Assembly (NCBI RefSeq): GCF_940807255.1 | Contig: NZ_CALNWY010000013.1 | Location: 1-64,000, forward strand | Source of the DNA: Mixta sp. Marseille-Q2659 | Lineage (GTDB): Bacteria; Pseudomonadota; Gammaproteobacteria; Enterobacterales; Enterobacteriaceae | DNA length: 64,000 bases | Direction: 5' to 3' | Part shown: positions 59,921-64,000 of the stretch, one piece after another | Layout of the letters: every line of letters starts with the position of its first letter | How positions within the stretch are numbered: position 1 is the first letter of the stretch | Notes under the pieces: generated by a model | Told to the model about the DNA's origin: nothing | Database searches by the model: none | Seen by the model: the letters and a program-made list of their open reading frames with translations, nothing else | Made by a program: the position numbers and the translations under genes

Positions 59921-60622
59921 CTGAACACGCCGGCACAACTTTCACTGCCACTCTATTTACCGGACGACGAAACCTTTGCCAGCTTCTGGCCGGGGGAAAA
60001 TCCGTCTTTGCTGGCCGCACTTAAAGGCGCTTTGGCGCAGGAACATGGCAGCTATCTCTATTTCTGGTCACGGCAGGGCGGCGGGCGCAGCCATTTGCTG
60101 CATGCGGCCTGTGCTGAAATGTCCACGCGCGGCGATGCCGTCGGCTATGTTCCGCTCGATAAGCGCACCTGGTTCGTGCCGGAAGTGCTGGACGGGATGG
60201 AGCAGCTTTCGCTGGTCTGTATTGACAATATTGAGTGTATCGCCGGGGATGACGAGTGGGAGATGGCGATTTTCGATCTTTATAACCGCATTCTGGAAAC
60301 CGGTAAAACACGGCTGCTGATCACCGGCGATCGCCCGCCGCGCCAGTTAAATCTTAAGCTGCCGGATCTCGCCTCACGTCTCGACTGGGGACAAATCTAT
60401 AAACTTCAGCCGCTCTCTGATGAAGATAAGCTTCAGGCGTTACAGCTGCGTGCCAGCCTGCGCGGTTTTGAACTGCCGGAAGATGTGGGACGTTTTCTGC
60501 TGAAGCGGCTGGATCGCGAGATGCGCACGCTGTTTACGACGCTGGACCGTCTCGATCGCGCCTCGATCAGCGCCCAGCGTAAATTAACCATTCCTTTTGT
60601 TAAGGAGATCCTGGCGCTGTAG
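59921..60622 (+). CDS. hda: DnaA inactivator Hda, CTG start codon
   Basis: AAA+ protein that, with the DNA-bound sliding clamp, stimulates ATP hydrolysis on DnaA and so prevents over-initiation. The product is 233 residues, as in E. coli. The clamp-binding motif is near the N terminus (QLSLPL); the arginine-finger region and sensor segments ([23 protein letters not shown]) are conserved. Translation should begin at CTG 59921 ([11 protein letters not shown]), preceded by TGAGGTG, as shown for E. coli hda. An in-frame GTG at 59864 gives 19 extra non-family residues. A non-AUG start keeps expression low. Confidence 0.95.
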   Translation: MNTPAQLSLPLYLPDDETFASFWPGENPSLLAALKGALAQEHGSYLYFWSRQGGGRSHLLHAACAEMSTRGDAVGYVPLDKRTWFVPEVLDGMEQLSLVCIDNIECIAGDDEWEMAIFDLYNRILETGKTRLLITGDRPPRQLNLKLPDLASRLDWGQIYKLQPLSDEDKLQALQLRASLRGFELPEDVGRFLLKRLDREMRTLFTTLDRLDRASISAQRKLTIPFVKEILAL

Positions 60623-60625
60623 CGC

Positions 60626-60979
60626 TTACAGGATCTCCAGCACCTGTTCAGGCGGACGTCCCAGCCGCGCTTTGCCCTGCGCCACCACAATCGGCCGCTC
60701 AAGCAGTTTTGGATGCGCCGCCAGCGCCACCAGCAATTGTTCGTCGCTTAGCGCGGGATCGTCCAGCCCCAGCGCCTGATATTCCGCTTCTTTTCTGCGC
60801 ATCATCTCGCGCGGACTGTCCATGCCCAGCGCCTGCATCAGCTGGCGTAGCGTGGCCTCATCAGGCGCTTGTTCTAAGTAACGCACCACCTGCGGCTCAA
60901 CGCCGTGCTGCTGGAGCAGCGCCAGGGTTTCGCGGCTTTTTGAACAGCGCGGGTTATGATAAATCGTGACCGTAGCCAT
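60626..60979 (-). CDS. yfgD: ArsC/Spx-family reductase YfgD
   Basis: 117-residue arsenate-reductase-like thioredoxin-fold protein (E. coli YfgD 119). The active-site cysteine is C12 in YHNPRCSKSRETL, and the Arg cluster lies in PIVVAQGKARLGRPPEQVLEIL. Actual substrate is unproven. It is convergent with hda and 14 bp downstream of bepA on the same strand. Confidence 0.93.
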   Translation of the reverse strand: MATVTIYHNPRCSKSRETLALLQQHGVEPQVVRYLEQAPDEATLRQLMQALGMDSPREMMRRKEAEYQALGLDDPALSDEQLLVALAAHPKLLERPIVVAQGKARLGRPPEQVLEIL

Positions 60980-60993
60980 AGCATTTCCTCTTA

Positions 60994-62460
60994 TTAACGT
61001 CCTTTCTGATACTGGCGGAAGCGCAGCTGGAGCTGGCGAAGCTGGTCGATACGCGCGTCATAACGCGCCTGTTGCAGGCTGCCTAATTTAACCTGAGCGC
61101 TGGCGCTGCTCAGCGTGGTTATCGCCTGATCCAGCTGGCCGGTTAGCGCCAGCCCTTCGGCGCGCGCCGATAGTTCTTCATCACGCCGGTTTTGTGCCGC
61201 TGACGCCTGCGCCAGCAAATCCCAACCGTTTACATCGTCAGGATGCGCCCAGGTGTAGCGGTTGAGAATGCGCGCGGCAGCGGCAGGCTGTTTGGCTTCG
61301 AGTAGGGCATTCGCCAGGTTGAGCTGTAACACCGGATCGCTGCTGCTGGCTTTTAACGCCGACAGACGGCTTACCGCCTGCTGTGGCTGATTCAGCCCCA
61401 GGTCGATGTCGGTCATGATATCCAGATACCAGACGTTATTCGGATCTTTTGCCAACAGCGGCGCGATAATTTTTTTCGCATTGGCGAAGCTTTTGGCTTC
61501 CAGAAACAAGATAGCTCTGCCGTATTGCGCCGCCTGCTGCTGACGTGCGTTGCCCTTCGACCATTCATCCAGCATATCTTCGCCGAGCTGATTCTGGCCG
61601 GTCGCGTACATGCCCAGCGCACGCGCTTTCGCCATGTAGTAATCCTGCGAAGATTGCACCACCACCGCACGCATCTGGCTGGCGCGGTTGCGCGCATCGG
61701 CCAGGCGGCTATCCGGCAGCGGGTGGGTCAGCAGAATTTCGGGCGGCTTAAAGGCGAAACGCGACTGGTCCGCCAGCTTTTGCAGAAAAGTGGGCATCGC
61801 CTGTGGATCGAAACCGGCGCGCTGCAGTACCTGAATACCGATGCGATCGGCTTCCTGTTCATTATTCTGCGTAAAAGAGATCACGCCCTGTTGGGTACCG
61901 GCCAGCGTACCGGCCAGGCCCGCCATGCCCGCCTGCGGATTCGCCATCGCCAGCAAAATCGAGCCCAGCGCGCCAACCCAGGTGAGCGGCGCGTTACGCT
62001 GCTGCTCTTCCATGGCGCGCGCCAGATGGCGCTGGGTAACGTGCGAAATTTCGTGCGCCATAACCGAGGCCAGCTGGCTTTCATTATCGCTGGTGCGGAA
62101 CAGCGCGGAGTGCAGTACCACGTTGCCGCCGAAGAAGGCGAAGGCGTTTATTTCATCATTGCGGATCAGGAAGAAATGGAAGGGCGTGCGTACTGAATTA
62201 GCATGAGAGACCAGGCGCATACCGAGCTGATTGATGTATTGGTTGAGCAGCGGATCGTTAATCAGCGGCGCACTGGCACGCAGTTGGCGCACGTAAAAAT
62301 CGCCCATCTGCAGTTCCTGATTAATCGACAGGGTGCCGCCTGCGGTAGTGCCGATATCGGGCAGGGAATCAGCGACGTCGGCTTGGGAAGGAAGCGCATT
62401 GCCCGCCAGCAGCGTCACAATTAGCGAAGCGATCATTTTTTTCTTCAAGCGATTGAACAT
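60994..62460 (-). CDS. bepA: Periplasmic metalloprotease/chaperone BepA (YfgC)
   Basis: Maintains outer-membrane integrity by assisting LptD maturation and degrading stalled intermediates. The 488-residue precursor has a signal peptide (cleavage near SQA, residue 27), an M48 peptidase domain with HEISH at 136-140 and the third zinc ligand in EQEADRIG, and a C-terminal TPR domain (about 310-485). ATG 62460 matches E. coli BepA (487); the frame extends 24 codons upstream without similarity. Confidence 0.97.
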   Translation of the reverse strand: MFNRLKKKMIASLIVTLLAGNALPSQADVADSLPDIGTTAGGTLSINQELQMGDFYVRQLRASAPLINDPLLNQYINQLGMRLVSHANSVRTPFHFFLIRNDEINAFAFFGGNVVLHSALFRTSDNESQLASVMAHEISHVTQRHLARAMEEQQRNAPLTWVGALGSILLAMANPQAGMAGLAGTLAGTQQGVISFTQNNEQEADRIGIQVLQRAGFDPQAMPTFLQKLADQSRFAFKPPEILLTHPLPDSRLADARNRASQMRAVVVQSSQDYYMAKARALGMYATGQNQLGEDMLDEWSKGNARQQQAAQYGRAILFLEAKSFANAKKIIAPLLAKDPNNVWYLDIMTDIDLGLNQPQQAVSRLSALKASSSDPVLQLNLANALLEAKQPAAAARILNRYTWAHPDDVNGWDLLAQASAAQNRRDEELSARAEGLALTGQLDQAITTLSSASAQVKLGSLQQARYDARIDQLRQLQLRFRQYQKGR

Positions 62461-63382
62461 ACTTCTTCCCCAGGGCAGAGAGTAACGTTTCGACCTGATC
62501 CGGTCCTGATAATTCATGCGCCAGCGTAGCACAGGCGCTCAGGGCGCTATCTTAACGGGGGAAACTGTATAAAGGAATGGCTGTTTAAGCCTGATGGCAA
62601 CCGCTAAAAAAGCGTGCGGCGCGGCGGATAAAGTTCAAAGTTGTGTAAACTTATTCAGAGAAATTGAAAGTGGCACGGGATTTGATTAAGTATGTTCCGA
62701 AAATGATCGGATCTCCATGCGGTAATTTTTTTACAATCTTCAGAAATTTTTCAGCAAAGCCTGTTTTTTAATTTTTAATCTTATCTATTAACGGCAGCAG
62801 AATGTGCCGGTTTTTAAACTTCACCGATCAGTATTTAAGTCCGGCATTAATCATATTGGTTTTGTTTTTATAGTTTATACGCGCTTATTTTCTTATTTAA
62901 ACTGGATCTGTTATTTATGAATATTCCCTGAGTTAATTCCTAATATACCGATCCGGCAGTTAATTGTTGTTACTTAGCAATAAATAAAATGAAAATCGAT
63001 AGTTTCTATAAGTGATATTTTCGTTGTGGAATTGAAACGGTAGTACCGCTGCGTAACCTGTACTGTCAGATTATGACTCTGTGATATAGATAAAAAAGGC
63101 CGCTAAGAATTAGAGGTGAAAATGCCATCTTGCCGCCAGCGGAATAGTAATCTGGAGCGTTGTTAAATGCGTTATGCCGTAATTACGTTCTGGATGGTTT
63201 TTCTGAATGGAGCAGGGGCCAGCAATAAAAATGTGTTTCCCATACCGCAACGTTATTTCGCAGAGCAATCCATCTGGCCGCCTGGCGCTGATTAACCTGC
63301 GAAATCAGGAAGAAACGTTGCTGAAAATATAATGCGTTCAGTTTTTTAATGACTAACATCCTCTTTAAAGGAGTGCTTTTTT
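62461..63382. other. Long AT-rich intergenic region
   Basis: About 920 bp without a family-supported gene between bepA and the DsrE gene. The middle (about 62,690-63,050) is clearly AT-rich. The only frame of note is a 42-codon one at 63167-63295, listed separately. Confidence 0.6.
63167..63295 (+). CDS. Possible small exported peptide
   Basis: A 42-codon frame, MRYAVITFWMVFLNGAGASNK..., with a hydrophobic N terminus resembling a short signal and a GGAG 9 bp upstream of the ATG. No homologue is recognised, and it could be chance. Confidence 0.2.
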   Translation: MRYAVITFWMVFLNGAGASNKNVFPIPQRYFAEQSIWPPGAD

Positions 63383-63991
63383 ATGCGTCCCGTATCTTAT
63401 ATCGTCGTGGCGGCCCTGGCCGGTTTTATCGGCGGTAACGTGCTTCAGGCACCACAGCTCTATGATAAAGTCACCAACCATATCGCCAACAGCAAGAGTG
63501 AGCCGGAAGGTTTCTGGTCAACGCCTGCGATTACGGGTTATGGAAAAATTCATTACGTCGATACGCCAGCCTACAATCCGCGTAACGATGCCAATCTCAG
63601 CAATAAGATTGTTTTCCAGCTCAATAAAAACGATGGCGATATTAAAGATCCGCATCTGGGCCTGGAGCGTGTAGCGCGCGTGGTTAACCTCTATTATGCC
63701 GCGGGCATTCCGCTGAAAAAACTCGACTTTGTCGTCTCAATGAACGGTGATGCGGTGATTGCCGCGTTAAATAACGAAGAGTTTCATAAAGCCTACGGCA
63801 TCGATAATCCTAATTTAAAAATGATTAGCGAGCTGGAAAAAGCGGGCGTGAAAGTGACCGTCTGCGATCAGTCCGTGGCTTTCCATCATATCGACCGCGA
63901 ATGGATCGATAAGACGGTTACCCATACCATTTCCAGCGGCACTACGGTCGCCACGCTGCAAAATCAGGGTTATGCGCTGTTAATGCTGTAA
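63383..63991 (+). CDS. Secreted DsrE-family protein
   Basis: 202 residues. The N-terminal signal or anchor (YIVVAALAGFIGGNVLQA) is followed by a DsrE/DsrF-like fold (about 70-202: KIVFQLNKNDGDIKDPHLGLERVARVVNLYYAAGI, LDFVVSMNGDAVIAAL, LEKAGVKVTVCDQSVAFHHID). The family includes sulfur-relay proteins; the Cys in VTVCDQS is the candidate sulfur carrier. A periplasmic location sets it apart from TusBCD. AAAGGAG precedes ATG 63383. The gene stands alone within the window. Confidence 0.85.
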   Translation: MRPVSYIVVAALAGFIGGNVLQAPQLYDKVTNHIANSKSEPEGFWSTPAITGYGKIHYVDTPAYNPRNDANLSNKIVFQLNKNDGDIKDPHLGLERVARVVNLYYAAGIPLKKLDFVVSMNGDAVIAALNNEEFHKAYGIDNPNLKMISELEKAGVKVTVCDQSVAFHHIDREWIDKTVTHTISSGTTVATLQNQGYALLML

Positions 63992-64000
63992 TGGCATAGC

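Noticed and set aside
1..64000. CRISPR arrays, tRNA or rRNA genes
   Set aside because: No regularly spaced repeats and no cloverleaf or rRNA sequence was recognised by eye; a dedicated search was not possible.

Overview
The window is chromosomal DNA from a member of the Enterobacterales. Protein sequences closely follow the E. coli rlmN-pilF-rodZ-ispG-hisS-yfgM-bamB-der-yfgJ-xseA-guaB-guaA ... yfgG-yfgF-ppx-ppk ... purN-purM-upp-uraA-hda-yfgD-bepA neighbourhood. The extra genes (membrane PQQ dehydrogenase, protealysin with its inhibitor, complete hut operon, large pst permeases beside ppk) fit an Erwiniaceae-like organism (Pantoea/Mixta type). That placement is an inference from gene content, not a database result.

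Layout. 1-9.5 kb: housekeeping block (rRNA/tRNA methylation, pilus/TPR lipoprotein, cell shape, isoprenoid synthesis, histidyl-tRNA synthetase, outer-membrane assembly, ribosome GTPase); yfgM carries an apparent single-base frameshift. 9.5-19.4 kb: first accessory block between yfgJ and xseA, with a PQQ dehydrogenase, a protealysin-emfourin pair, and a LacI regulator facing an MFS transporter and a GH31 glycosidase, with a perfect operator palindrome. 19.4-24.1 kb: xseA, guaB, guaA. 24.1-32.4 kb: an AT-richer, scarred accessory island. It holds an orphan Hcp, a DUF4225-like putative effector and a convergent membrane protein (putative immunity), bracketed by about 250-bp diverged direct repeats. 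It also holds a group II intron 3' remnant, a histidine-kinase fragment, a DUF4142 gene, a LacI fragment, two identical inverted IS1 copies around a membrane gene and a truncated WaaY-like kinase, and a cold-shock-domain gene. 32.4-40.8 kb: ymjA and the histidine-utilisation locus (permease, hutH, hutU, hutC, hutG, hutI) with HutC-like palindromes. 41-49.4 kb: mgtE, yfgG, yfgF, tehB, ppx, ppk. 49.6-54.2 kb: pstC-, pstA- and pstB-like genes without a pstS. 54.4-55.7 kb: a second type VI islet, a broken hcp end followed by a Tlde1-like L,D-transpeptidase toxin and a periplasmic immunity candidate. 55.9-62.5 kb: purN, purM, upp, uraA, hda (CTG start), yfgD, bepA. The last kilobase has a long intergenic stretch and a secreted DsrE-family gene.

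How the parts fit. The conserved genes form a backbone interrupted at three points (yfgJ/xseA, guaA/yfgG, ppk/purN). Two of the three insertions carry orphan type VI Hcp-effector-immunity modules with no secretion-core genes in the window, so they would rely on an apparatus encoded elsewhere. Phosphate-related genes (ppk, ppx, pst) cluster, and the hut genes form three apparent HutC-controlled units.
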